Assembly (NCBI GenBank): GCA_964386525.1 | Contig: CAYLSO010000148.1 | Location: forward strand, 1 to 29,185 | Origin: CAYLSO01 sp964386525 | Lineage (GTDB): Bacteria > Eisenbacteria > RBG-16-71-46 > DASYSL01 | Direction: 5' to 3' | DNA: 29,185 nt | Shown here: piece after piece, positions 12,058 to 19,218 of the stretch | How the letters are laid out: each line of letters starts with the position of its first letter | How positions within the stretch are numbered: the stretch's first letter is position 1 | Program-made: the position numbers and the translations under genes | Notes under the pieces: model-generated | Database searches by the model: none | What the model was told of the DNA's origin: nothing | The model's input: the letters and a program-made list of their open reading frames with translations, nothing else

Positions 12058-13764
12058 GTGAAGCGACTCGAGATCATGACGAATCTGGGAGCGGCGGCGC
12101 TGCTGACGGCGGCGCTGGCGATGGCGGGCGCGATCCCTGTCGGCGCCGACTACCCGGGTGCGGCGCGGCCGGATGTCGGCCCCCGTCTGGTCGTCGTCCT
12201 GGTGCACGACCAGTTCCGCGCCGACTACCTCGAGCGCTTCCGGCCGTGCTTCGGCGGCGGCGGCTTCGTCCGGCTCATCGACGGCGGGGCCCGTTTCACC
12301 CGGTGCCACATCCCGTACGTGCCGACCACGACGGGCCCCGGCCACGCCACGCTCGCCACCGGTGCGGCCCCCGACGGGCACGGCATCGTCGGCAACGGCT
12401 GGTTCGACCGCGCCGAGGGCGCGCAGGTCGCGTGCGACGAGGACGGCCGCACTCAGCCGGTGCCGCAGGGCGCCGCCCGCAGCGGCTCGCCCGTGCGGCT
12501 GCGGGCCCAGACGGTGGGGGACGGGCTGCGCGGCGCCACCCTGGGCGCCGGCAAGGTGATCGGCATCTCCGAGAAGTCGCGCGCCGCCATCCTCTCGGCG
12601 GGGCACCGCGCGACGGCGGCCTACTGGCTCGACGAGAAGACCGGTCTCATGCAGACGAGCAGCTACTACATGGAGCAGCTGCCCGCCTGGGTCGAGGCGG
12701 CGAACGCGGCGCGCCGTCCGGAGGCCGCCGCGGCCACGCCGTGGACCCCGCTGCTGCCGGCGCGGGCCTACCGCGGCACCGACGCCGCCGCGGCGGGCGT
12801 CGGGCCGGCCTTCTCGCACGCGCTGCGCGGACCGGGGGCCCCCCGCGGGACGGAGGGCCTCAACGCCCTCACGCAGTCGCCGTGGGCGCTGGCGCGGCTC
12901 TACGAGTTCGCGCGAGGCGCGGTGATCGGGGAGCGCCTCGGCGAGGACGACACGCCCGACCTGCTCTTCCTCTCGGTCTCGGTCACCGACCGCGTCGGCC
13001 ACCGGTTCGGCCCGAACAGCCCCGAGGTGCTGGACCTGGCGGCGCGGGCCGACCGCGAGCTGGCGCGCTTCCTCGATTTCCTCGACGCGCGGGTGGGCGG
13101 GCGCTACACGGTGGCGCTCTGCGCCGACCACGCCGCCGGCGACATGTCGTCGCGCGGGCGTGGCTGGGCGTCGGTCTCGGGGGACTCGGCCGGCGCGGTG
13201 ACGGATTCGGCATTCCGCGCCTGGGTCGACGGCGCGCTGCGCGACGCGTTCGGCGGCCCGGGGCAGCCCGCCTCCGCCGCGCCCTCATTCCTGGCCGGGC
13301 TGGGCGACGCCACGCTCTGGCTGGACCCGGCGGCGCTGGCCGCGGCCGGAGTGACGCCGGCGCAGGCGGCGGCCGCGCTGTCCGACCCGGCCCGCGCGGC
13401 TCCGTGGCTCGCCGCGGCCCGCACTCCGGAGCAACTGACGCGGGGCGGAGCGCTCTCCCCGGTGGAGGAGCGCTTGCGCCGCGGCTACTACCCCGGGCGC
13501 AGCGGCGACGTGATGTGGGCGCTGCGGCCGTACTGCTACGCCGGCGGAGCCGACGCGCACGGCGAGCACGGCTCGCCCTACCCTTACGACACGCACGTGC
13601 CGCTCGTGCTCTACGGCTGGGGCGTGCGGACCGGCGTCTACCGCCAGTCCGTGAGCACCACGGACGTCGCCCCGACCGTGGCGGAGATCCTCGGCATCGA
13701 CGCCCCCGCGCAGTGCGAGGGGCGGGCGCTGGGTGAGGCGCTGCGCCTGCCCGCGTGGCGGTGA
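12058..13764 (+). CDS. Secreted PafA-like alkaline phosphatase (type I phosphodiesterase superfamily)
   Basis: A 568-residue exported hydrolase of the alkaline phosphatase superfamily. A signal peptide spans about residues 1-30 (hydrophobic LGAAALLTAALAMAGA). Metal and catalytic residues are in order: D51 in VHDQFRAD, the threonine nucleophile T92 in TTTGPGHAT, and N113 in VGNGWF. K173 and R175 lie in SEKSRAAI, followed by DRVGHRFG, CADHAAGD and HGEHGSPYPYDTHVP. The T-to-N spacing of 21 and the K-x-R pair match the phosphate monoesterase PafA rather than phosphodiesterase NPPs, suggesting phosphate scavenging in the periplasm. The start is GTG with GGGAGGG seven bases upstream; ATG 12076 is an alternative. 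No Pho-box was recognised. Confidence 0.85.
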   Translation: MKRLEIMTNLGAAALLTAALAMAGAIPVGADYPGAARPDVGPRLVVVLVHDQFRADYLERFRPCFGGGGFVRLIDGGARFTRCHIPYVPTTTGPGHATLATGAAPDGHGIVGNGWFDRAEGAQVACDEDGRTQPVPQGAARSGSPVRLRAQTVGDGLRGATLGAGKVIGISEKSRAAILSAGHRATAAYWLDEKTGLMQTSSYYMEQLPAWVEAANAARRPEAAAATPWTPLLPARAYRGTDAAAAGVGPAFSHALRGPGAPRGTEGLNALTQSPWALARLYEFARGAVIGERLGEDDTPDLLFLSVSVTDRVGHRFGPNSPEVLDLAARADRELARFLDFLDARVGGRYTVALCADHAAGDMSSRGRGWASVSGDSAGAVTDSAFRAWVDGALRDAFGGPGQPASAAPSFLAGLGDATLWLDPAALAAAGVTPAQAAAALSDPARAAPWLAAARTPEQLTRGGALSPVEERLRRGYYPGRSGDVMWALRPYCYAGGADAHGEHGSPYPYDTHVPLVLYGWGVRTGVYRQSVSTTDVAPTVAEILGIDAPAQCEGRALGEALRLPAWR

Positions 13765-14127
13765 GGCGGGCCGCCGGGCGCGGACGCCTGTTGATCGCAT
13801 CCAGGCCTGAGAGGACCGCCCGTCGCATCAGTCTGCAGGCCGCCGAAGTTCGCGCCATAGCACCGAGTTGCCTCAGGTTCGCTCTCCGGACTCCAGGGGA
13901 CAGGAGGGGAGAGAAGCGGACAGGCAGGGACTTTCGAGCCGGCACAAATCAGGCACACGGTCGCGGGAGTCCCGGCGACTTCGAGATGGCTGCCGAATGG
14001 GTAGGGGCTCAGCCCGCGCGCCTCCGCCCGCCTCGACCCGCTGCGGGTGGTTGTCGTCGCGCCTCGAACTCGGTAGATTCGGCCTGGTCATACGTGCTGC
14101 GGGATGGCGCCCAAGGAGAGGAAGACC
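13765..14127 (+). other. Non-coding gap between the phosphatase gene and serA
   Basis: No convincing gene was found. Composition is less coding-like than the flanks. A 15-nt imperfect direct repeat (GGGGACAGGAGGGGA at 13896 and GCGGACAGGCAGGGA at 13916, 13 of 15 matching, 20-nt period) is the only clear repeat. The serA promoter candidate lies at its right end. No clean terminator for the phosphatase gene was seen. Confidence 0.6.
14051..14079 (+). promoter_or_regulatory. Candidate promoter for serA-serC
   Basis: TTGTCG (14051-14056), exactly 17 nt, then TAGATT (14074-14079). Transcription would start near 14086, about 42 nt before the serA ATG. It has the same TTGnnn-N17-TAGnnT form as other promoters in the window. 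Confidence 0.55.
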
Positions 14128-15000
14128 ATGAAGATCTTGATCTCTGACGCTTTCGACAAGGGGTTACCCAAGCGCCTCGAGAAGTTCGGCGAGGTGTTTG
14201 ACGACGCCGGGCGAGTCGCCGAAGCGGACGTGATCCTCGTCCGCTCCAAGACCAAGGCGGACCGCGCCTACATCGACCGGGCCGCGAACGTGAGGCTCTT
14301 CATCCGTGGCGGCGTGGGCATGGACAACATCGACCTGGCCTACTGCAAGGAGAAGGGCATCGCGGCGATGAACACGCCCGAGGCCTCCTCGGTGGCCGTG
14401 GCCGAGCTGGCGATGGCGCTGATGCTCGCCATCCCTTGCCGCATCGTCGAGGGGCACAACGGCATCGTCGGCGGCAAGTTCCTGAAGTCCGAGCTCAAGC
14501 GCACCGAGCTCTACCAGAAGACGCTCGGCCTGATCGGCGTGGGTCGCATCGGCAACGAGGTGGCGCGGCGCGCGCAGGCCTTCGGCATGAAGGTCCTGGC
14601 CGCCGACAACGCGCTGGACTGGCACCCGATCGCGGAGATCAAGCCCCTGGAAGCGATGCTCCCCGAGGCCGACTACGTCTCGCTGCACACGCCGCTCACC
14701 GACGAGACGAGGGGCATGGTCAACAAGCAGACGATCGCGATGATGAAGAAGGGCGCGATCCTGATCAACACCGGCCGCGGCAAGTGCGTGGTCGAGGAGG
14801 ACATCGTCGAGGCTCTGAGCTCGGGCCAGCTCGGCGGCTACGGCACCGACGTCTGGTACAAGGACGAGATCTACGGCAGTCCGATCGTGGGTGCCGCGAA
14901 CACGGTGCTGATGCCGCATCTCGGCGCGTCGACCAAGGAGAACCTCCTGCGCATCGGCGACGTGGTGGTCAGCATCCTCGAGAAGTGGGCGACCAAGTGA
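14128..15000 (+). CDS. serA: D-3-phosphoglycerate dehydrogenase, short form without ACT domain
   Basis: A 290-residue D-2-hydroxyacid dehydrogenase that would oxidise 3-phosphoglycerate to 3-phosphohydroxypyruvate with NAD, the entry to serine synthesis. The NAD site is GVGRIG at 137-142. Catalytic residues are R217 (NTGRGK) and H264 (MPHLGAST). The position of the catalytic glutamate, 29 residues after the arginine, is D246 with E247 next to it, so the carboxylate is present but may be shifted. The protein ends right after the catalytic domain. It lacks the ACT/ASB domains of longer SerA proteins, so serine feedback through an ACT domain is not expected. ATG 14128 has AAGGAGAGG at 14113-14121; ATG 14104 is a weaker alternative. 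serC starts 10 nt downstream, supporting the function over other hydroxyacid dehydrogenases. Confidence 0.88.
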   Translation: MKILISDAFDKGLPKRLEKFGEVFDDAGRVAEADVILVRSKTKADRAYIDRAANVRLFIRGGVGMDNIDLAYCKEKGIAAMNTPEASSVAVAELAMALMLAIPCRIVEGHNGIVGGKFLKSELKRTELYQKTLGLIGVGRIGNEVARRAQAFGMKVLAADNALDWHPIAEIKPLEAMLPEADYVSLHTPLTDETRGMVNKQTIAMMKKGAILINTGRGKCVVEEDIVEALSSGQLGGYGTDVWYKDEIYGSPIVGAANTVLMPHLGASTKENLLRIGDVVVSILEKWATK

Positions 15001-15010
15001 GGAGAGGACG

Positions 15011-16099
15011 ATGACGAAGCGGATCTTCAATTTCGCCGCCGGGCCCTGCACCCTGCCGCTGCCTGCGCTGGAGAAGGCGGCCGGCGAGTTCGTCGATTTC
15101 GGCGGCGCGGGCATGTCGCTCATCGAGATGAGCCATCGCGGCAAGCCGTACGACGCCGTGCACAACCAGGCGCTCGGATCCCTGCGCGAGGTCCTCGGCG
15201 TGCCGGAGACCTTCGAGATCCTCTTCCTCCAGGGGGGCGCCACGCTGCAGTTCGGGATGGTGCCGCTCAACCTGCGCGCCGAGGGCAAGACCTTCGAATA
15301 CGTCAACACCGGCGCCTGGGCGAAGAAGGGTATCGCCGATGCGAAGAAGGTCGGCCCGACGCGCATCGTCTGGACCGACGAGGCGAACAAGTTCACCCGC
15401 ATGCCGAAGGCCGCCGAGCTCAAGGCCGGCGCGGACGCCGCCTACCTGCACATCACGACCAACGAAACCATCGGCGGCATCGAGTTCGGCGAGTACCCGG
15501 ACACCGGGGGCGTGCCGCTCGTCGCCGACATGAGCTCGGACATCCTCTCCCGACCGATCCCCTTCGCGCGCTTCGCCCTGATCTACGCCGGCGCGCAGAA
15601 GAACCTCGGGCCCGCGGGCAACACGGTCGTCATCATCCGCAAGGACGTGCTCGAGAGGTGCCGCGAGGACCTGCCGGCCTACCTGGGCTACAAGAGCCAC
15701 GTGCCGGACAAATCGATGTACAACACGCCGGCCGTGTTCGCCATCTACATGATGAAGCTCAACCTGGACTGGGTGAAGTCCGTGGGTGGGCTGGCCGAGA
15801 TGGACAAGCGGGCCGGCCAGCGCGCGGGCATCGTCTACGAGGCCGTGGACGGCTCCGGCGGCTGGTACCGCTCCCCGGTGGACGCCGCGTCCCGCTCGCG
15901 GATGAACGTGGTCTTCCGCCTGCCGAGCGAAGAGCTCGAGGAGAAGTTCCTCGGCGAGGCGGGCAAGGCGGAGATGTCGGGCCTCAAGGGCCACCGCTCG
16001 GTCGGCGGCTGCCGCGCGTCGATGTACAACGCCATGCCGGTCGAGGGCGCCGAGCGCCTGGCGCAGTTCATGGCCGACTTCAAGCAGCGCAACTCCTAG
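15011..16099 (+). CDS. serC: Phosphoserine aminotransferase
   Basis: A 362-residue PLP-dependent class V aminotransferase converting 3-phosphohydroxypyruvate and glutamate to phosphoserine, the second step of serine synthesis; it may also serve pyridoxal synthesis. The start MTKRIFNFAAGPCTLPLPAL is diagnostic. Other signatures are GMSLIEMSHRGKPYD, FLQGGATLQFGMVPLNL, TNETIGGIEF and DMSSDILSRP. The PLP lysine is K197 in YAGAQKNLGPAG, equivalent to K198 of E. coli, and the C-terminal HRSVGGCRASMYNAMP is intact. The length is normal. GGAGAGG lies at 15001-15007 directly after the serA stop, so the two genes form an operon. No serB is in the window. Confidence 0.97.
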   Translation: MTKRIFNFAAGPCTLPLPALEKAAGEFVDFGGAGMSLIEMSHRGKPYDAVHNQALGSLREVLGVPETFEILFLQGGATLQFGMVPLNLRAEGKTFEYVNTGAWAKKGIADAKKVGPTRIVWTDEANKFTRMPKAAELKAGADAAYLHITTNETIGGIEFGEYPDTGGVPLVADMSSDILSRPIPFARFALIYAGAQKNLGPAGNTVVIIRKDVLERCREDLPAYLGYKSHVPDKSMYNTPAVFAIYMMKLNLDWVKSVGGLAEMDKRAGQRAGIVYEAVDGSGGWYRSPVDAASRSRMNVVFRLPSEELEEKFLGEAGKAEMSGLKGHRSVGGCRASMYNAMPVEGAERLAQFMADFKQRNS

Positions 16100-16173
16100 C
16101 GCCCCCGCGTCGCAGCGATCGCCGCGCCGGGTTGCCTCCGGCCGGGCTTGCTCCGACAAATGACCGCGCAGGT

Positions 16174-16284
16174 CGTGGGGTCACCCGGGACCATCAGCGT
16201 TTCCTGGCCGCCGTCCCGGTGGAGGGGACGACTCCGCCCAGCATCACGGTGGTGATGACCTGGCAGGCGGCGCTGAAGCGGTAG
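16174..16284 (+). pseudogene. Decayed C-terminal remnant of a PD40/TolB-type protein
   Basis: In the serC to tRNA gap, one frame reads GVTRDHQRFLAAVPVEGTT and then PPSITVVMTWQAALKR before a TAG stop at 16282-16284. From memory this resembles the conserved tail (DVTPDGQRFL, then PPITVVLNWTAALKK) of PD40/WD40-like beta-propeller proteins, often fused to Ser/Thr kinases, in Acidobacteria and related groups. Nothing upstream in any frame continues the propeller: the same frame runs back into serC out of register. I read it as a relic of a deleted gene. The family call rests on recalled consensus and is moderately sure. Confidence 0.55.
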
Positions 16285-16380
16285 GACGACGGCGCAGCTG
16301 CCGCTGCGGGCGCCACCGCACGCCTGCCGGAGACAGGGCGCTGCAGTCGCGCGGGAGGCGCCCGGGTGCGGTCCCCGTGC

Positions 16381-16409
16381 TTCCACCGCCGGACCCGATA
16401 CCGTAAGGT
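16381..16409 (+). promoter_or_regulatory. Candidate promoter for tRNA-Lys
   Basis: TTCCAC (16381-16386), 17 nt, TAAGGT (16404-16409), placing the transcript start near 16416, about 10 nt before the mature tRNA. The -35 match is poor, so this is tentative. Confidence 0.3.
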
Positions 16410-16426
16410 CTTGCTTGGTCATCAGT

Positions 16427-16499
16427 GACCCGTTAGCTCAGTCGGTAGAGCACCTGCCTTTTAAGCAGGGAGTCGCTGGTTCGATCCCAGCACGGGTCA
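16427..16499 (+). tRNA. tRNA-Lys (anticodon TTT)
   Basis: A 73-nt cloverleaf. The acceptor stem GACCCGT (16427-16433) pairs with ACGGGTC (16492-16498) and the discriminator is A. The D arm has TAGCTCAGTCGGTAGAGCA. The anticodon stem CCTGC/GCAGG encloses loop CTTTTAA with anticodon TTT at 16460-16462. The T arm has GGTTCGATCC. The 3' CCA is not encoded (the next bases are CTC), so it must be added by a nucleotidyltransferase. It stands alone, with a hairpin terminator about 70 nt downstream. Confidence 0.97.
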
Positions 16500-16568
16500 C
16501 TCGCCCTGCCTCCCCCGGCGCGCGGGCGCGCCCAGCGGCGCGTCCTCGCCGTCCCGCTGCCGAACAGA

Positions 16569-16598
16569 AGAGGCCGCCCCGTCGCCGGGGCGGCCTCT
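16569..16598. terminator. Strong bidirectional hairpin between convergent tRNA-Lys and outer-membrane protein gene
   Basis: A perfect 12-bp stem (AGAGGCCGCCCC / GGGGCGGCCTCT) with a 6-nt loop that can add a thirteenth G-C pair. It lies between two convergent genes and can fold on both strands. Neither side has a real U tract, so termination would depend on the hairpin itself or on Rho. A second, weaker 6-bp hairpin lies at 16517-16532 just after the tRNA. Confidence 0.7.
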
Positions 16599-16626
16599 GG
16601 TGTGATCCTCGGATGTCGGCTGCGCG

Positions 16627-17400
16627 CTAGCGGCCGAAGGACAGCGCGGCGCCCACCATCGAGATCGGCCGGTCGTGCTCGTACCAGACGTTCCACGTGC
16701 CGGTCAGGCGCATGCGCAGGGGGTTCGTCTCGGGGCCGGCGTTGAAGCGCAGGCCGCCGCGCACCTGGACGCCGAGGTGGAAGTGGGTCTGGTTCAGGTC
16801 GCGGTCGGCCACGAGGCCGGGAGGCGGGCCGTCCCAGGAGGCCAGCGGCACGACGAACGGCACGTAGTCCGCGTAGCTCACCACGTAATAGCGCTGCCGC
16901 ACGGCGCTCTCGTTGGTGTACTGCACGGCCGGCCCGAAGGCCACGAACGGCGACCACTCGCCCAGGCGCGCCGGCTCGAGCTGCAGCTCGACGGCGAACG
17001 GGATCGCGAGGTGGTTGCTGCTGTACACGGTCACCGTGTCCATCCCGTCGAAGCCGGCGTCGAACGCGTTGTCCACCTGCGCCTCGTTGAACCGGGACGC
17101 GTCGTTGAACGCCAGCCCGAGCGACCCGACGATCGACGCCGAGCCGTCGGTCCACACCTCCTGGTTGTAGCGCAGGAGCAGGCCCGGATCCCAGCCGCGC
17201 TCGTCGAAGGTGCTGACGGGGAGTGAGACCCCGATGTCGAACCACTCCCGCGCCGGGTTCACCGGTTCGGGGAGCCGGGTCGCCACGTGGGAGATCATCT
17301 TGACCTGATCGAAGCCCGTGCCTTGGGCGGCCGCCGGCGGAGCCGCCAGGGCGACGACGGCGAGCAGACCAGCGAGCATGAGCCACGGACGGAACCGCAT
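16627..17400 (-). CDS. Putative outer-membrane beta-barrel protein (function unknown)
   Basis: A 257-residue exported protein and the only minus-strand gene in the window. The signal peptide is MRFRPWLMLAGLLAVVALAA with likely cleavage after AAAQG (about residue 26). The rest is rich in alternating aromatic and polar strands such as WFDIGVSLPVS, GLLLRYNQEVW, HLAIPFAVELQLEP, WSPFVAFGPAVQY and MRLTGTWNVWYEHD, ending ISMVGAALSFGR. This pattern suggests an 8- to 12-strand outer-membrane barrel. No family is recognised and no catalytic motif is visible. The start ATG (17400-17398) has a near-perfect AAGGAGG six bases upstream (17413-17407), which excludes longer reading frames that run on to 17754. 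It is monocistronic, with its own promoter, and faces the tRNA-Lys across a strong hairpin. Confidence 0.75.
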   Translation of the reverse strand: MRFRPWLMLAGLLAVVALAAPPAAAQGTGFDQVKMISHVATRLPEPVNPAREWFDIGVSLPVSTFDERGWDPGLLLRYNQEVWTDGSASIVGSLGLAFNDASRFNEAQVDNAFDAGFDGMDTVTVYSSNHLAIPFAVELQLEPARLGEWSPFVAFGPAVQYTNESAVRQRYYVVSYADYVPFVVPLASWDGPPPGLVADRDLNQTHFHLGVQVRGGLRFNAGPETNPLRMRLTGTWNVWYEHDRPISMVGAALSFGR

Positions 17401-17456
17401 GGATAGCCTCCTTGTCGGAACGGGACGTCCCTGTGCCCCTGCGCTGGGGCTCAGCC

Positions 17457-17485
17457 AGCCTATGGGCCAGGCCTTGAACGCGCAA
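17457..17485 (-). promoter_or_regulatory. Candidate promoter for the outer-membrane protein gene
   Basis: Reading the minus strand: TTGCGC (17485-17480), exactly 17 nt, TAGGCT (17462-17457). Transcription would start near 17450, about 50 nt before the ATG, leaving room for the AAGGAGG site. It fits the TTGnnn-N17-TAGnnT pattern. Confidence 0.5.
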
Positions 17486-17835
17486 GAGGAAAGCAGGAAC
17501 CGGGCCGACCCCCTGGCCGCCGGGACCAGGACCGTCCACAGCCGGCAAACGCCGACCCAGTGGAGGTTATCGGCTGCAGGAGGGGGGGCTTGAGCGGCGA
17601 TCCGCCCGGCAGCTCGCCCGGCAGGGCGAGGGCGGCCGCGGCGGGCTTCGCCCGTCGCGCACCGCCTCGCGTTGCATTTTGAGGCAAACCCCTTCCGGGG
17701 GCTCGCGCCCGGCCCGGTCGGGCTTCGGGGCGAAGATTCCCGGCCAGGAGCCAAAAAAATCGTCCACCCCGGCGCCGGGCGGCGGCATCGTAGGAATGGT
17801 AGTGTGCCCCTGCGCGGACCTGGAGACCGGCTGCC
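17486..17835. other. Hairpin-rich non-coding region between divergent genes
   Basis: No gene was found. Four compact hairpins lie in a row. The first is CTCGCCC/GGGCGAG at 17613-17630 (7 bp, 4-nt loop). The second is an 8-bp stem with one G-U at 17639-17657. The third is GCCTC/GAGGC at 17664-17685, and the fourth is CTTCG/CGAAG at 17723-17735. CCCC/GGGG at 17689-17700 may add a fifth. A copy of GCCCGGCAG is repeated at 17604 and 17616. Possible TAGnnT hexamers before the downstream gene (17800-17805) lack a -35. The region could hold a structured RNA, but chance folding is common at this GC content. Confidence 0.45.
17753..17782 (-). terminator. Candidate minus-strand intrinsic terminator
   Basis: On the minus strand, a 6-bp GC stem (17782-17777 pairing with 17769-17764, with one G-U pair that exists only on this strand) is followed four bases later by seven T residues (17759-17753). 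The polarity favours terminating transcripts that run leftwards towards the outer-membrane protein gene, which has its own promoter further on at 17485. Confidence 0.4.
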
Positions 17836-18090
17836 GTGAATTGTGACGAGCTAAAGAAAATCATGGACGAAGTCTTGGACGACGAGGTCGCCCGGGATCT
17901 GTACGCCGAAGTGAAGACGCACCTCGCGGCCTGCGGCCCTTGCAGCGTCGAGGTGGACACGCTCAGGAAGACCATCCTCATCTACCGCGGCTCCACGCCA
18001 TCCGCCGCGCTCAGCGAGGACGTCCGCCAGCGCCTCTTCGCCTCGCTCTCTTACGAGTACCGGAACCCCAAGCCGAACCCGTCCTCGTGA
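17836..18090 (+). CDS. Small zinc-finger anti-sigma-like protein (zf-HC2)
   Basis: An 84-residue protein resembling the zinc-binding anti-sigma (ZAS, zf-HC2) fold. C3 in MNCDELKKIMDEVLDDEV is followed by H30-x3-C34-x2-C37 in HLAACGPC, giving the C...HxxxCxxC ligand set, then a helical tail (VEVDTLRKTI). ZAS proteins sequester ECF sigma factors, usually with a membrane anchor and a sigma gene next door. Here there is no membrane segment and no sigma gene. The stop overlaps the next gene in GTGA, so it is translated together with the YchF-like GTPase. The start is GTG with GGAG ten bases upstream. It could regulate a sigma factor encoded elsewhere or be a metal-binding adaptor; the function is open. 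Confidence 0.7.
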   Translation: MNCDELKKIMDEVLDDEVARDLYAEVKTHLAACGPCSVEVDTLRKTILIYRGSTPSAALSEDVRQRLFASLSYEYRNPKPNPSS

Positions 18091-19148
18091 AGGCCGCGCT
18101 CGTCGGGCTTCCCGCCAGCGGGAAGACGACCCTGTTCCAGATCCTCACGGGAACCGAACTGTCCGCCGCCCACCGGCACGAGGACCAACTGGGGGTGGTG
18201 CGCCTGCCCGACCCGCGCCTCGAGCGGCTGAGCGCCCTGTTCCAAGCCAAGAAGACGACGCCGCTGGCGCACGAGATCGTCGACCCCGCCGCCGCCTTCC
18301 CCGACCCGACCCAGCGCGAGGGCCGAGCCGAGAAGGATCCGTACACCGTCCTGCGCGCCGCCGATGTGCTCCTCGCCGTGGTCCGCGTCTTCGACGATCC
18401 CGCGGTGCCGCATCCGTCCGGCGGGGTGGACGCGTCGCGCGATCTCGACGGCATCGGGCAGGAGCTGGCCCTGGCCGATCTCGTGCTCGTGGACACCCGC
18501 CTCGAGCGCATCGCCAAGCTCGAGAGGGTCGGCAAGAAGATGGAGCTGCCGGGCGAGAAGGCGCGCTTGACCCGGCTGCACGCCGCCCTCGAGGGCGGCC
18601 ACGCGCTGCGCACCCTCGCGCTGTCGCGCGACGAGGAGAAGGCCATCCGCGGCTACGGTCTTCTGAGCCACAAACCGCTGCTGGCGATCTACAACACCGG
18701 CGCGCCGCCGGGCGGCCCGCCGGGGCTGCCGCCGGCGTCCCACGACTTCGCCGCCCTCGCCCTGCCGCTGCGTGACGAGCTGGAGGTGGCGCGGCTTCCG
18801 GAAGACGAGCGGCCCGCCTTCCGCGAGGCCCTGGGTCTGGGAGAGCCGGCCTTCGCGGCGGTGATCGCCGCCGCGCACCGCCTGCTCGGCCTCGTGACCT
18901 TCTTCACCGCCGGCCCGCCGGAGGCGCGCGCCTGGCAGGTCGGCCCCGGCGAGGACGTGGTCGAGGCGGCGGGCAAGATCCACACCGATCTGGCCCGCGG
19001 CTTCATCCGCGCCGAGGTGCTCGGCTGGGACAAGCTGCTCGAGGCCGGCTCGTGGGCGCACGCCCGCGAGCGCGGCTGGATGCGCACCGAGGGGCGCGGG
19101 TACGCCGTCGCCGAGGGCGACGTCCTGCACGTCCTCTTCAAGGTCTGA
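18087..19148 (+). CDS. ychF: Divergent YchF/Obg-family GTPase-like protein (DUF933/TGS C-terminus)
   Basis: A 353-residue protein close to YchF in length (about 363). The P-loop is GLPASGKT at 7-14. The C-terminal TGS/DUF933 domain is well preserved: GLVTFFTAGPPEARAWQV, AGKIHTDLARGFIRAEVL and a VAEGDVLHVLFKV end, all typical of YchF. The central switch motifs are degraded. The G3 DxxG of YchF is DPAA at 66-69, and the NxxE base-specificity motif is N203-T-G-A. YchF binds ribosomes and prefers ATP; this version may bind nucleotide differently or not hydrolyse it. It begins with GTG, overlapping the stop of the small zinc-finger gene. The gene symbol is a family-level assignment and a YchF paralog is possible. 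Confidence 0.75.
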   Translation: MKAALVGLPASGKTTLFQILTGTELSAAHRHEDQLGVVRLPDPRLERLSALFQAKKTTPLAHEIVDPAAAFPDPTQREGRAEKDPYTVLRAADVLLAVVRVFDDPAVPHPSGGVDASRDLDGIGQELALADLVLVDTRLERIAKLERVGKKMELPGEKARLTRLHAALEGGHALRTLALSRDEEKAIRGYGLLSHKPLLAIYNTGAPPGGPPGLPPASHDFAALALPLRDELEVARLPEDERPAFREALGLGEPAFAAVIAAAHRLLGLVTFFTAGPPEARAWQVGPGEDVVEAAGKIHTDLARGFIRAEVLGWDKLLEAGSWAHARERGWMRTEGRGYAVAEGDVLHVLFKV

Positions 19149-19218
19149 GCCGCCGCCGCCGGGCGCGCCGCGCCAGCGATCGGCCCGCGCCGCCCCCGGC
19201 GCCGTGCCGGCCCGGCCT

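Noticed and set aside
14865..14930. Apparent loss of the catalytic glutamate in SerA (DVWYKDE instead of DVFxxEP)
   Set aside because: Counting from R217, the expected position 29 residues on is D246 with E247 beside it. A carboxylate is kept, so inactivation is not supported.
16158..16254. Small ATG-initiated frame in the serC to tRNA gap
   Set aside because: About 31 residues with no ribosome-binding site and no similarity. The meaningful frame here is the PD40-like remnant.
16411..16426. TTGCTT just before tRNA-Lys as its -35 box
   Set aside because: It would put the -10 inside the tRNA. The better candidate is TTCCAC-17-TAAGGT upstream.
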